From the NCBI GenBank assembly GCA_902702965.1, contig CACRXP010000570.1:95146-159145 (forward strand): DNA of 64,000 bases, in the 5' to 3' direction. The translations under genes were made by a program, and so were the position numbers. The stretch is from Spirometra erinaceieuropaei. Its lineage: Eukaryota; Platyhelminthes; Cestoda; Diphyllobothriidea; Diphyllobothriidae. Shown piece after piece: positions 36,301 to 51,300 of the stretch. Each line of letters opens with the position of its first letter. Within the stretch, counting starts at the first letter, position 1. The notes below the pieces were generated by a model that was not told the origin of the DNA, made no database searches, and worked only from the letters and a program-made list of their open reading frames with translations.

Positions 36301-39300
36301 TTTTATACACTGCGGTTGGAGAGCCCGGTGTCTGCTATGAAACCTCGATTAGAGCTGGGCTACGTCGATTACCACAAATCCCTCCCAAACTGTAGGCCGA
36401 GGTATTGCTCAGTTTCTGTGGCCGCTTGCATAAACTCCAAAACGCAAGAGCCCCAGGGTGATAGACCGCGAAAAAGGCCTCTCTGAACCAAATGTTTTGT
36501 CGGGTCGATGATTTTAGCATGTGGTTCAGTTGTACATTGACAGTCTGCACTATAAAACAAAATCGAACGGTGTTTTAAACAGCTCACTGAGGTAACCAGC
36601 CTTACCCCTAAAGAGTTGTATTACATATTCGCTGCTTATTACGGCCTGATTAATGCGATAGTAGCTGTTGCGAATCAGGCGAGTGACCTTGAGATATTCT
36701 CTTCCTTCGTTATGCCGCAGTGGCTTACACAATCGGTGACCTTGAGATTATATTTGGCCGTTACTTTGAAGCAGTCAACGTTCAAAAATGTGCATATTTC
36801 AACCATCCTATGCCCATCAATGTTACAATTAGTTTATTAATATAAAATGCGGCGATCGTTGCCAGAAGGAGTTTCATTACGTCAGCGGGAGTGGTTGAAC
36901 CTGTGGGATTGCTGTTCCGTTATAAGGGTTGTTAATTTCCTTATCAAGTGAGCTGTGTACAAAATCGTCTCCGGTAAACCACCCTGAGTCCACTTTTACC
37001 ATATTGTTCTGATTCACAAATAGGTAATGATGCAGTAATTAGTAGGCCGGGGGAACCCTAACGCATCGACTGATTTAAATAATTTCCGACTATCAGCCTT
37101 TATCTTGAGCTGTACGGTTTTCGGAGAGCCTGGGCAGTAGACTTGACGAGGCCAGTACTGAAGTCGCCCAGCGACGACCTGAAAGCCAACTCACCCGATG
37201 GATGAGCTGTTAAGCTGAACACTCATTTCACAAATTCAGACATTGTCCTACGACGAAAAACGATCAGGACAGTCCTGATCCATTCGGAAAGTCTGGTTGA
37301 TTTGATTACATAGTATCGACACTGACAATGAAAAGAAGACGACACCGTTCAAAGCGTTGACCTGTTAATACACCTTGTCCAAAAGTGTCTTCCTCCATTT
37401 GATTCTTTCGTCTCGGGAGACAATAAACAAGGTCGAACAACGATTAGGTCATTGCGCGAGACTAGCATAACCCATAGCAATGGCTTTACAACGTGCACTG
37501 AGTCACCTGCCCGATCTCGATCCGACAGAAAAGTATGATGCAATTGAAACACCAGAAGGTCCACCGCTCACCCGGTTGATTGGCGGCATCCAGGTCGCTG
37601 AGTAGGACGGGAAAGGGAGGAACGGGTAGCTTGGGGGAGTAAAAGGAGTCGTTGGTGGGATAGGCGCCAAAGGAGATGCCAAAGGCTGGCGCCGCAGTGA
37701 TGTCCGGTTCCAGGGTGTAAGTCAGCCGGGAGGGCATGAGCTGGTCGCTGAGGGTGAAATTCAGTTGCCACACCACGAGGCGCTGGTTGCCTGCGTAGAA
37801 ACAAATACTTTAAAGCCAATGCACCTGCAATCTTTCCTACTTTTCGGCCGATTTCAGTGTAATCTTTGTGATTTTACTGTGCTCCTACCTAAAAGAGGGG
37901 GGTTTTGAGTAAGGCCTGGGAAGAGGCTCATGTCTACCTACTTGAACTTGAACTCGGCCAAGAGGAATAAGCCAACCGGTCGGCCGTTTTCGAAAACACG
38001 ATGGGCACCGCGGAAAGGAGAGTGTGGCTTGTCACATATGTTGCTTCTCATAAAGCAAAGAGGCTGCTCTAAAACTACAGACTATCTCAGCATGACACAG
38101 AGTAGACGGCCGCTTAATCCCCTAATAATGCCGTGGCTGAAATACCGAAATATGCTTTCAAAGAAGACAGATTAATCAAACGAGGGTGCAGTGATGATTA
38201 GCGTGGGACAGATGCTCTGGATTTGCATGTTGGCCTCCAGTCAGGGGTTATCCCAACTGAAAAGAAGAAACTCGTTCGCTGGAACAAGAATTCTAATCGT
38301 TTAACGGTTCGGCTAGTTGATGTGCTGGAGTTGCAGCATTTATAGGATTTAGTTGGCATGACGCCGCATCTTCACCAAAGTTGGCGATCCCAAAATAAAT
38401 CGCTGATGGTTCGATAGTGGCTTCATTTCCCACTTCTGAGTCGCTAATGACAGTAATTTTAGCATTGATGTTGGTGCCGGGCATAACAATTGTTCGAAAC
38501 TCTGGCTCGCCAATAGTATCACCGGAAGCAGTGTTCATGCATAAGATTCCCGCGTGATTAATTATTCTACCCAAAAGTCTTAACATTGAATAGCAGTAGG
38601 GACATGATTGCGTTTGCTGACGGACTACGGCATGCAAAATCACGGCACAAGCAGCTCCTGAATCCTACGGTAGGCATCCCTGACAAACATTTCGGGTCGC
38701 CGAACTTGAAGATTAGGCCCGGGCCTGTCAAGTGGGCCGCGGCCTCGAGTCCTTCCTTCTCATTCTGCTACATGTTCGACCATCCACGACCAGAATAATC
38801 TTCTAATTTCTACGAGGTGGTTGCCTAAACTCAAACTAGACCATATCCGAGAAATAACTCCAGGCACTTTCTGTCTTGAAAATGCGCCGTTCGGCCGCAA
38901 ACCAGAGTGGCACGAGGAGGCGGCTGACGGCTGCCGAAACGTTCCTGGCGCATGCAAGGGACCGCCGACATTTTGGGTCGGCGCGGTCTGGTCTCGCTGC
39001 TCGGCTTGCTCCAAATACTCCGTACTCCGTATAGCCTATTTTAGGAAGATTTGATTTCTACCAAAAAGCTCATAGGACGAGAACTTTGCACATCCTTTCT
39101 GGGAAATCGGATCGAATGTATTCCGGTTGGTAGATAACACACAAGACTCGGCAAACTGAATGAAAAGGAGGGGGTGGTGGTTGACGATCTATGCGGCTTC
39201 TTCTTCTTCTTCTTCTTCTTCTTCTTCTTCTAATTCGGTTGGACAGTAAGGTAGGGTCCGGTTCTAAGCATCTCCCGATATTTCCGATAGCCCTCCGCTA

Positions 39301-42300
39301 GGTTTCAGGGCTCTTAGCGATAGGGTTGGGGTCAGTGAATGGGTACCTGCCTGGAAATCTAGTGCAAAACCCCACGTAGTACGGGGAGTATTTATTCTGG
39401 TGTCCGACAGGCAGTGACTTGCTGCTGAATGTAAATAACACTGATTGCTGGATATATTCTCAGTCAGAGGCCGAAATGTTATCTAATATGAATTAACCCA
39501 CGACTTCCAAACGCTTTCCTGCTCCTCTTCTGCTGGACCATCTCGAGCCCAAATTTTACCCGCAAACGGAACGGATAGATGAGAGTGCTTAGACGTCGTG
39601 GGGGGAGGGCGGGAAGGAGAGAGTATACATTGATAAAAAGAGACGGATGGCTTACCCTCAAAATGCACACAGGGTGGTAGGCTTGAATAGCCTTCCAGAC
39701 AGGTGAGGCACTCCGACATTTCACCAGTCGAGTCCGTGGTGACGTCAGTGGCACCGGTTTCCTCGTGCAGTTCCGTTACCCTGAAGGGACCCTCACCCAG
39801 CTCGGGTGGACAGCTAGGGTAGGGAAGAAGAAAAAAGTGACAGTATCGCTCAGTAAAGAACTTCAGTATGGGAAAAATTGGAAAGAATGACTAGCCTCTA
39901 GCAGCTTCTTGGACCACTAATTATAACCGTACAACGGTTCATCCGTCGAGCCAGACAATGACCGGTAGTCGGGGCAGTGGTAGGTCTTAGACGTGTGAGA
40001 GAGTCTTCCCTCTTTTTGTCCTATCACACTTATCCCGATTAAGTTGCAAGACTAGGTCAGAACGACTGGGTGGGGGCTTGAGCGCAGAGGTTGACCGGGT
40101 ACAAGAATCCAATTTGCCTGTTCCACCAATGGATAAGACCTCCACCATAACCAAACTCAGTTTCACACACGACAGTTCGAATATGTCCACCGTGTACTCC
40201 ACAGTAGAGTGAGAGCACGGATGGCAACTTACGCGTGAATTAGTCTATAATGATGCTAGACTTGCGCAGCGCCTATCGCACTCATTCCTCTCCCGCCTGG
40301 TCCCGGTATGATGGCACAGCCAAGAAGACCGGAGGCGGGAGAGACCGCAGGCAATTAGCACGACGTAAAGCCGCACCTAGGCTTACCACCACACCCCGTC
40401 CCCATGATTTCATACACGATGAAAATGGGGAGCGGCACGGATCCAAAATGGCACGGAATGAGCCGGCACCTGGAATTGCCGCCATATCTCGTGTTGACTT
40501 TTGTTAAAGGTGCGCATTCCCGATAACGCCTGCCGAAATCCGGTGTTGCCCCCCCCGTGTTGGTCCAACGCATCTACAACGTGGCCCCTTTTAGGGGCGC
40601 ACACACCCGCTGGTTCACAACACACATTGACCAGGATTTGATACCACAAGAAAAGTGGGGAGGTAGCATGGATCTCAGTAGGCTCGGGGTGAGCCGATAC
40701 ATGAGCGTGTCACCAAACCCCCAATGTTGGCATTTCTTATGGGTGCGCATTCCCGATAACCCCTGTGTTGGCCTAGCGCATCTATTGCGTGGTCTATTTT
40801 AGGGGCCAGTTCACTAGCACTGAAGACAGGCTTTCAAATCTACAAAGGCTTTGCCCCCCAAAAGAAATAGTTTTCGGGGCGTGGTTGTAACGATTGGCAC
40901 AGACTTTGAGTCACGGATGGAAGCTGGACATTAGATGGGGTCAGGGTAGGATAACCGCTCTGTGGAAATGCATTCAAAGGACTAGCCCAACATGGACATC
41001 CCATACACTCACGAACGGGTGAAGTCAGTTGAGACTGTCTGTCGGTAGGATGCGGGCGCCATGAAACTCCATCCCACATTTAATCCGTTGTTCGACTAAC
41101 TACTCTATAATAAAGTAGAGCTTCACAGTTGAAACTGGATTCTTGTGCAAAAACGAAACTACAGGTCCTCCTATATCTGAAAGTGGGTAGATATGCGCAT
41201 AAGTTGTAGACATTTTGTTAGAAACGAAGAGTGTGGTAATGAGGCATTAAATAAAAATCGTCTGTGGACGTCAGCAAGATTGTCGACAGTAAACGCCTAA
41301 ATATCGCATGAGACTTCCCCCATCAAGTCCGAAATATCAACGGCTCGGGATGCGACCCCTGTTATGCCACCCTGCTGAAGTCATGGCGCTTAAAAGTGCA
41401 GGACCACTTACGAATGATTATAGACTCGAGTCCTAACAGGACAAAATAAAGCTAAAAACTGATTGGCTAGGAATGAGACGAAGCAGTCAGCTGCACTCGT
41501 CGTGGTTTCAATTTTATTTCTTCTACCAGCCGCTCTAAACGGGGTTGAGCGGCGGTGAGAGCGCTGGCAAAAAGGGGCACCAAACTCACCTCTCCTGAAG
41601 ACGCTGCACAACGTAGTTGGCGGCCTCGCGGCAAATGACAGGAGCCCCTGCACCCACCCAGAGCCAACACTTCTTGAAGATGCCACGGTCGGCGTAGAAG
41701 ACGATGAGAAAGACACCGCGGCTGCGAAGTGAGGTGACACTGGGGGGCACCTCGAAGAGGTGGGCCTCGGTGGCGCGCTCACCGCGAACGAAGAACATGC
41801 GCGTGTTGGTCGGCTGTAGAGATTGGACAAAAACAGCATCTTATAAAGAAAGAAACAGAGGCAGATCGAAGAGAAGGCCAGTTATTTCTCAAATGAAGTG
41901 GGTCGAATTCGTGAGAAGGGCGAAGGGCTGTTCGCTATAAGTCAGTCTGTTTTAGAGCACCCCGTCATTACTCCATGACTAGAGAGCTCAAGTTTCACAT
42001 AAGCAGATACAACAGGTGACGTAACTCATGAAACATTGACTGAAATTTTGAAAGACGACTTCGGTTAGAAGGGATTATTTTGCGTGGGGTTGTAATATTG
42101 TTTGACATCCAACATAACCCTAAAGTTATTTTATTCCCAGTATAACCTTAAAGGACGCGGGGTGAGCGGTTTGTGCGCTACAAGGATTTTAGTGTGAAGT
42201 TTGTGGCCTTTCTTCCGACAGCTCACGAACCAAAGGTAATGCATTTTGACCGACATGGCACTCCAAAATCTCAGTTAAGGATTCATGAGTTACGTTAACT

Positions 42301-45300
42301 AGTGTATCGGACATTTCCATCTTATTTGACTATATATAATCTGACTAGCTCGAGGTAAGTAGCCTTTATATAGCGTGAAATAACCACAACACTTGGCGGG
42401 GCGTATATTACAACGGACAGTTAACCCTGTCTTCGTCTTCTCTAGACTTGTAAGACAACGACCAGTAGGATAGCTGCTAGGTTGGTCAGTTAGGAACGAA
42501 TATGTCTACGTCGCTGAATTATGGCCCAGAGCCACTTTGAATAGGCGAATAATGGTAGTAGGGGCCTTCTAGGTGAGGAAAAGTGGTGTTCCGTAGTGAA
42601 CCGTGTTTGCGCTGCATGTTTGTTTTAATGCATTAAAAAGGAAGTTTATAAGATGGTTCATTGGTGGACACATACCCCTGACCCACCGGTTAGCATAATG
42701 ACAGTACCACTCGCTAAGGTATTAACACCTAGTCCGCAAAGCGAAATGATCCCTCAAAACAGAACACATTAACCATCAATCCTTGTCTGATCCACGTAGA
42801 AATCGGATGCCCAGTAGACAGGCATTCAAGCCCGAAGAAAACAAAATTTGTGGTGTTCTACGTTTTAGGTGGACAGCGCATGATGAAAATAATGAAGACG
42901 AAGGATTCGTGTGCGTGGAAACAGATTTTCGGCAGGTAAGCTGAAAAACCGTAGTACCATCATACCCAAGCCTATCGCCTTTAAGACCATTGTAAAAGTA
43001 GCACTGAGGGTAGATATCGTGGTTGAAAGAAGCGGTAACCCCCATGGTCGAACAATCACCTTCAGTTTAGCAATTGTCATCGGGCCTGACGAAAGACCGG
43101 GTTAGTGTCGTCTAACATTGAGCTCTCCGTCAGCAGAAATACTAAAGAACACACTGTCGGCAAAACATGCACACCTTGCAGGCGCCTAAATCCTTTTCGT
43201 TGATTTCTCACTTACTGACCGGAGAATGATAAAGTGGTGCCATCCAGGATTATATCAACTGAGACGCATTTAGGAGCCCCGTTATTAGGAGCAAGACGTT
43301 ATAAGGGGTTAATTAATAGCACCTTATACATACTTACAGTGAAGTACAGAAATCAAGGTGCTTACCATGGTGTCTTCACCGAAGACAGATAGAGTCCCAT
43401 TGGTGAACTGCTTAGGAGCAAAGCCATCATGGACGATCATTCGTCCATTGAAGAGATTGCAGAATGCCGGTGGCTCCTTGCCCTCAACTACACGTATCTG
43501 AAACCAAGACAAGTACCTGGGCTAACTAACCGATTTCGAGAGAAACCATAACGATTTACCGAAAAATGGCTTGCTCGCATACCTGAGGACCCTTCTCTTC
43601 ATCGAGCTCAACTGTCATTAAGGCTGCAGCACCTTGTTGTGTGATCCTGCTGGTTGAACCCTGCCAAAAGAAGTAGGCACATTGCTCCTTGTTGTGTACG
43701 TTACGAGTACTACTGGCAACGTCACGCTGGCCGGCTAAGATAAAAATAAAGCTTACTTGCAAGTTAATAGTAAGCATGATTGATTGTTATAACGAGGCCC
43801 CTCTGGAGGGGGGAGTAGGAGGGAGACTGGACACGATGCGAATATGGGGGACTTACTATACACCAGCTGGAAGGACCAACGAATGACATATGTCTCCCCG
43901 CGATAGAATTGGCCGTGGCTGATGACTGGCAACAAGGTCCGAGAGTACTCAGAGATGAGCCAGACCTGAACACTGCCCGTGTCTACCCGAAACTTGCGCA
44001 GAATACCATCGAAGGGTAACACACCCTCGCCACCACGACCGACAAAACGGCCTTCCAAAGTGAGAAGTAGGGAGGGCAGGGGTGGCTTCTCAAAGGCTTC
44101 AGTGTAGAGAGCCTCCGCTGAGTACGGTTCCAGCGTGACTGAGGTCTCTTTCATCGCCTTGAATATCGGTAAATGAAAGCAAACAATTCACAATGGGTTA
44201 GAAAATTGTCAGAGCGCAGGAGATTTGGAGAAATGACTCAGTCGATATATTTCGGGCAGAGAGTACGGTTCCAATCGTACTTTACAGTTAGACGGAAGGG
44301 AGTGTGAAGCAATTTATCCCGATTTTGGAAAGGCGTTTGACATCCCTGTTTTGTTATGGACCCGGGGTAGGAGTAACTGCTGATGGCACTCAAATCAGAA
44401 GTGGTCATCCCAGTTTCTTTATTCTTTGAAAATAATACTACGAGAAGATAGTTAGCAGTCCTCGAACGGTGGCATGAATCAGCTGGGAGAAGCGGCGTCT
44501 CTGTTTGTTTACAAATAAGGGTAAATTAATACGGCAGTCGGTCGGGGTTCAAATCGGCGAATGACAACGTGCGATGGCGATTCGATGTCTCCACTGTGGG
44601 CAGCCATAAGGTGGAACTTGACCACCAGTAGCACCACATTTCAAGATGATCATTTAAACAGCACAAATAACCATGCGGTTGAGAAGGAACATTTTGTTCT
44701 TTCTCAAAATAAAGAATGAACACATTAATGCGAAAAAAACCGATGTCTGCACCTTAGAATTGTCAATGAGAACAGTAGCTAAAAGCCATATTGTGTTAAT
44801 TCTTGTTGTGTTGTTGGGTGAAAATGAATTCGACATCACTGTTTACCTACTGACTTCCAAAAGACGAACGGTTGATCTTAACCCATTGTAGACGTACAGT
44901 AACTGCAGCGTATCTGATTTCCGCAAAAAATAACTGGCGAGGATTGCTTATATCCCCCCCTTCAAGGCAGGACACGGGGAAGAGAACTCTCCGTAAAATG
45001 TATGGCATTACGCTACATTTCAGCGAAATTATTGTTAGGGCCAAGTTAAGAGTTGGGTTTAATGTTAGGTTGTGGTTTAGGGTCAAGACAGGGTTAGAGT
45101 TCAGATTACGATTACGCGTGTCCCGGGGCGGGGCATATAGGCTATCCATACCAAGTAATTTAACCGATCTGACTCTTTTCCTTAACAAGAAATCGTCAAC
45201 GAGCATTATTTTCATGGCTTCTAGCAAATTCATACCGGTCCAAATAGACGTAAATATTTTTGGAAGAAATAACCAGGCGAATATCTTTCTCTCAGTTAGC

Positions 45301-48300
45301 TCATAGGAAGTCAGGCTTTCTACCACAAAAAGAGTTATTATTCAACACTGTCTTCGAGAGAGGTGGTTTGTCAGGCGACTTTCAACGGTCATCACTGATT
45401 TCGGTCCGAAAGAATAGACCTATCTTTTTCCACACCTTTGATTTAGCTGAGACAAATTTCTGCTCAGCATCGCACACAACAGCGCCGGAAATCCCGCAGA
45501 CACCACATGCAGGCAAAGGCCCACAGTGTGCAAACTGCCACTTCTCGGGGTATTTTGCAGAACATTATTTTGCCTTATTTTTCACAAGATGTTCAAGGGG
45601 ACTGCTGGGTTCTTATGAGTAAGTAGGTAAACTGCAATATCACCAGAAACTTTTGTTCTTTTAACAAAATCAGGTGTTTATGCTCTGTGAACAAAAACGT
45701 GAAAAGTTGGATAGTTCATGTGGCTAGAAAGCGGTTGTCGAAGGCACGCGTTCTTCTCTTATTTTGACGTTGTTAGCTTACTTTTCTCAAAGCACCCGCG
45801 GACTTCGATCAATAGCACAGTGAATAGAGACGCCAATTATTGAAGTATATGAAGACTGCCGTATTACTTCGGGCTCTCACCTAACTAAAATCTGGGGTGA
45901 CTCGTCGAGCGATGCTGCGTAACTTACCAGAGGCTTCATAAATCCCGATTCAAATTTCTTAAGTCCAATGGATTAGTAGGATGGAAAAATTGGAGCAAGC
46001 TATTTAGACCGCCTGGTTGTAACATCGTCAGACCTCTAAATCATACTTTCCAGGTCCAACTAGAAAACAAATGGTCGGTTATGCGTCTTACCTCTGAATT
46101 TGGGTCTTTTCAGCCCGGCATTTGGAGACAGCGCGGGCCAGAATCATACTAGTTCAGATAGGGGGACGATGTGTCGATGAAAGAAGTGACTGCTAGAAGC
46201 GCCCTGCTCTATGAGCTAGGTCCCCGCGGAATCAAAAGTTGCAAAAGCTCAACATTTGCGACGGTTTAAATCATGATCTGCCTCCAGTATTGACGGATAC
46301 CGGCTGTTAAAATTGAAAATATAAGTTCCGGGAAGTATATTGACCGAAAGAACCTCGATCTATGAAACCAGAATTTTTTTGCCAGACCTTTCGGATGCAC
46401 TTTCTGACCCAACATCGGAGACAGCAACAGACAAAGACGCAGTTGCCACGCGACCACACGCCTACTATAACTGACAGTTTTCGAATTCCTCACGATATGC
46501 GTTCTCATTGTAATAACGAACTGTTCTCCTGTACCAGAGTCGTTAATGGCTGTGATCTAATTACTGCCAATTGGTTAACTGCGTGATCCTGACTCGGTGA
46601 TTTGATTCAAGCAGTACTGTAATCGGGGACGATGTTCATGCACGCTATCATCATGTGATTAAACACTCTGCCCAAGCAAAGTCGGAACTGACGGTGTGAC
46701 TGGGCCCCTTCGAGTGAGCCGAGACTTGGGAGTTTGAGTTTATCCTTCTCACTGACGACATGTGCCCGGTCTTCGGCGTCTGAAATAATCCTCTTGTTTC
46801 CCCAACGCGGTTTATTCGTCCGCACCTACGCCAAGGTCGCATGAGATGGACAGAGGGGACTTAAGGCTGACAACGACTTCGTTATCCAGTTCGCGGACAA
46901 GGAGCATCTAATCGCCGTACTGAAGATATGAGTATTTTATGAAGAGTTAGAGCTTACTGGAAGTACGCCGGTTCAGTGCTTCACATGGATTTCTCCCTGA
47001 CACGTAAAATTACTACGGAAGTGTTGGCAACTGAGGACTCCTGTACTATACTGCTGGCTGCCTGATGTATTGTGGTAGGCCAAGAGGCGGCCTAAATTCG
47101 ATTACAAGGTTTTCCAGTAAAGGGGACGCTCCCTCCAGTCCATCATATCGCTAATTGAGGTTTAGGCTTACGGGCTGGTTGAATATTTGGTTAGGCGTCT
47201 CGAACTCTTGCCTACTCATTGTGACAACACAGTCAGTTCGTCAATATAATTCTTGGGGAAATGTGTAGGGATAGGTCACCTGCAAAATGAAGTCACGAAA
47301 CCTTTTGACCGCACATACCTCTTTACCTCTTGCCCCAGTACCTAACAGTCTGGTAAATTGGACTACTCTTGGAAAGCAAATGCAATGAAACGGAAAACGG
47401 ACTTTGTAATCTTGTTCACGGCAAAGTCCTTCAACTCCTGACGTCGTGTCTCAAAACGTACTTCACGCCTTCGGGAACAATCTGCGAGGAGATGGGGGCA
47501 AGCTCGTAGATTTATTTATGTCTGGACTCATAGCCCTGGCGGTCTTTCAGAGGTTAAAGTCGCTGGCTTTTCAGCACCCTGGTATGCGGATGATATCTTC
47601 GCCATAATAGAGCGCATCCGGATTATAGCGCCAGAAGACTGCTCGAATACATCTTTTCGAACACGCAGGTCACGATGGGGGGGGGGGGAATCCTATAACC
47701 TTCTTTGATGTCATCATCTGTCGCAAAAATTGTGGTAGCCTAAAGGTGTATGTTTGGGAAAGCAATAAATACGGTGCAAGTACTAAACGCCAACAGCAGT
47801 CACCCAAACAGCCACAAATGCAAATGCGTGGGGGCTCTCTATCGACAGGTTAAGGCAACGAAATTATCCGGAAAATTCGGCTGCTTAATTACAATGGCTT
47901 TGACGAGTACTAAGAGCTAACGATTGTTCACGAAACTTCGCGACCGGCACATGCGAGACGAGATAAGGGGACGGACTCCATCGGAATGCAGTTTTGGTAA
48001 GCGCTCCCAGTACATCAAGAGCGTTCTTGGAAAACTTCTGCAGCCTCCACATTCGGCTATGGGTCGGGATTGCACACGGATCAGAGGCAACCTTCAGGCG
48101 TCAAGTGGTGAGTTCGCGAGACCCGCCGTCACGAAAAGAAAAGTCTGCGCGGCCGTTTGTGTACTGTGATGCCCACTAGGAGCTTCCGAAAGACAGAAAG
48201 ATTACCCCAAATGCAAGTGGCCGAACATGTGTCAGAGTGAGGAGAAAGGACTGGACCCGATCGCCCGCCTGCTTTTGAGAAAATCGAAAGATTCGCCAGA

Positions 48301-51300
48301 GGTAAGAGGTGGGTGAGTCATGGTTTTCCAGACCGCAGCCCGTCAGTAGACGCAATGACGCTCTTCCTTCCATTAAGTGTTTACACTTTGCCTGGACAGG
48401 GTAGACAGCCACACGAGGAGCACGCTGATTTACATGGCAGCCCTTAAGAGTCAAATTGTCCAGTGCATATCACATCTGTCATTAAAAACAGTGATGCAAT
48501 CACCCGTAGTGCCGACTCGTATGAGGGCGACAAAGCCTCTTTCGTACCAAATACGAACGCACATGGTGAATGCATGACCTACTAATTTTAGTAGGTGTAC
48601 GATTGAGCGGGAGCACCATTTCATAAATACTGCACCCTTAAGCGTCCGCCACTCCTACTAGTTGCTGTCTGCGTGATTGGTACCAGAGTGAATCCGAGAT
48701 GTCAGGCGAACGAAATTCTTGTTCCAGTGATGGAGTCTCGTGACCGACAGCTAGACCACTGGCAGGGCGCCACATACCGGCTGCCGCATAAAGTGCAGCT
48801 GATTCAGACAGCGACAGTGTGAAATGGTTGCAGGGACAGCTAATACACCAATTCTTCTGGCTACTGAAGGCGAACGAGGAGGAGAATGATGAGGAATCCT
48901 GACTTATATCAAAACTCCAAACTGATATGTATCCTGTTCACTTCAAATGAGGTTGTTTTCAGCAGGCATTCCTGTTAAAACGATCACCCAAAGACGTTCA
49001 CTCATCACGTAAACTGTCAAGTCCAACTTGGTGCAGAAGGAGGTCTGCACTCCATGAAACTGTATGCCCTGCCAGAGTTTGCGGCGACAGTGGATCCTCG
49101 GATAGCAAGAAGTGCTTTTACTTAATTGCAAAATAAGTCGCTTGTTGAAAAGCCATAGAGTTACAAACAACTCTGACAGTGGACGAGATTTACTGATGGG
49201 TCCTCTGACTGCATTGACCTGATGAGATGGGAGAGTTAAAGCCGACTAAAATGGCATTTGAGATGGAGGTCTGCGTGGTGTGCCAGAGAAAAGGTCAGCC
49301 AGACGCCTAAGAACGAGACCAAGACCTGCCACACAAACGAAGCCATCATTTGCATAGTAAGGCAACCTTTGGCAGCAAACGTCGCTGCTGTCCGCACGCA
49401 AACGAAGGGTGCCCTCGATTCTCTTGTATGACCTGGCTACTGGTCAAAGTCACAACCAGGCCCGCAGCAAGAACTCACGTTGAGACCACGTTTTGGTGAA
49501 TGTGAATACATTTCACTTCGGGCATGGCTGAAGTATGGGGAGAGAATCAGACATCGGTGGGGCCAGTGAAAAAGGGCATATTTTAGGTGAGGTCTCGAGA
49601 GGTCTGGCAGTCTGCTTTGATGAAGGAGTTGCATGTGGGGTGGATTCGCACCAAATCACCCTTTCTTCGGCAAAAGTATAACGTAAATTATACCTGCTTG
49701 ACCGAAGTCTCTATTCTTGTAGATTGGCGTTCACTGACAGGCTCCCGACCCCAAAGATTTGAACACACTACTCGGCAAAATAAGGAGTATTGATGGAATC
49801 AACTTGGAAAATTAGAGTTGTGAGAGCCTTTGCCTTCTTCAGTCACACACACCCCTGACCCAGACAAACCAATGAACCTTCATAAAGAGCCCCCATTATC
49901 TCCAAGTGGGGCCAACTCGGTGAGTCAGGAGACCTACGTCAGTTGGGTAAATGCAGAATTTATTTCTGGCAGTTGATGCATCATAGGAAAGGGAGGGGGT
50001 ATCCGTACAATTCCAAGGTGGCCACGGCAGTGACTTGAGTATGATGTTATTTATAGTGAGACAGACTTCTGCTGTTTTCGCCACATTTGCGCATGCACAT
50101 ACCGCATTCCAAAAGCAAGAATGAAGTGAGATACACGGCCCATTTACACGCACCTCGCGCGACGGTATTCAAAGAAAGATGCAGTTCCCGCAATCCATTC
50201 AAGTGAAATTGTCAGAAAGGTCGCATGAAGAGGAGATCATTACAGCCTGATCCTCAGTCCTGGATATAACGAAGATAGTTGATCGACCGGTAACCGCGAC
50301 TACAAACGCGTTGCGAAAATTTTAAAACGTGGCTTTTAGTAATAAAACCGAACGCTTGATCCCAGTTGGATCGATCTGGCTCTCTCGCGCTTTCCCTTTT
50401 CGGCGACGGTATAGAGAGGGACCCCACTTAACTGTCAGTGGACTGTCGATCGCGTCATATGGGGTTTTATCTTCGCACACATTAGCAGGCTGTTGCAGAA
50501 ATTTCACTGCCAAGAGCGATTACTTCCCACAACCTCACGCCCTAATTCAAAATCCGTCACCGTGTGAAATTGGTTTTTTGTTTATTGTTTAATTACTACT
50601 CTCATTTCCGTTCTCATACAATAGCGTAGCATAAGACTTTCGGCATAAATCCAGACAATTTCTGTGTTTTCTTTCATTTTGTCAACCTGCTGTCTAGCAT
50701 GCTGTTCTCCCCCTCATAAAACTCCCTTTACCAAAAATCACGTATGGCACGATACACAGCCTGCTACTTTGGCCCAAATATTCATGCATAAAATTCTCGC
50801 TCTGAGCCTATACACCTTGAATACACTGATCTACTCCAACTTCGTAGATAATTTCTGAGGAAATTAAAAAGCGACAGTCTATTGACAGTTAAGTGGGGTC
50901 CTTCTGTATACCGTTACCTCCTTTTCTTCTCTCAAATATCAGCGGCCTTTAGGAATCAGACGAGATTGAGCACGGCGGCTGACGTGGGTTTATCTGTGTC
51001 GAACGCATGTCATACGCATGCACGACAACCTACGTAGTCTGAGGGCAACCTTGAAAATTCATAATAAGCTAATGCAATCAACGATTTGTTCAAGCACAAT
51101 AACGGAGCAGTGCGTTTGGGGGCACCAAATAACAGGCCTACAGTGATCACTTTTGCTCCGAAACACCAACGGACGTAAACTGACAAAAACAAGGCAGACT
51201 TAGGCAGCAGTTGTTCCTACTTTATGCATCACCTAATTGACTAGCCCCGTTCTTGCTCAAAGCCGGCGATTGAACACAGTCGGAAGCTCATCTACACAGA

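Noticed and set aside
44847..45326. 159-codon minus and 144-codon plus frames
   Set aside because: They run over a GTTAGG-family repeat with low-complexity products (RLRLRV-type and LNPTLNL-type) and overlap each other on opposite strands.
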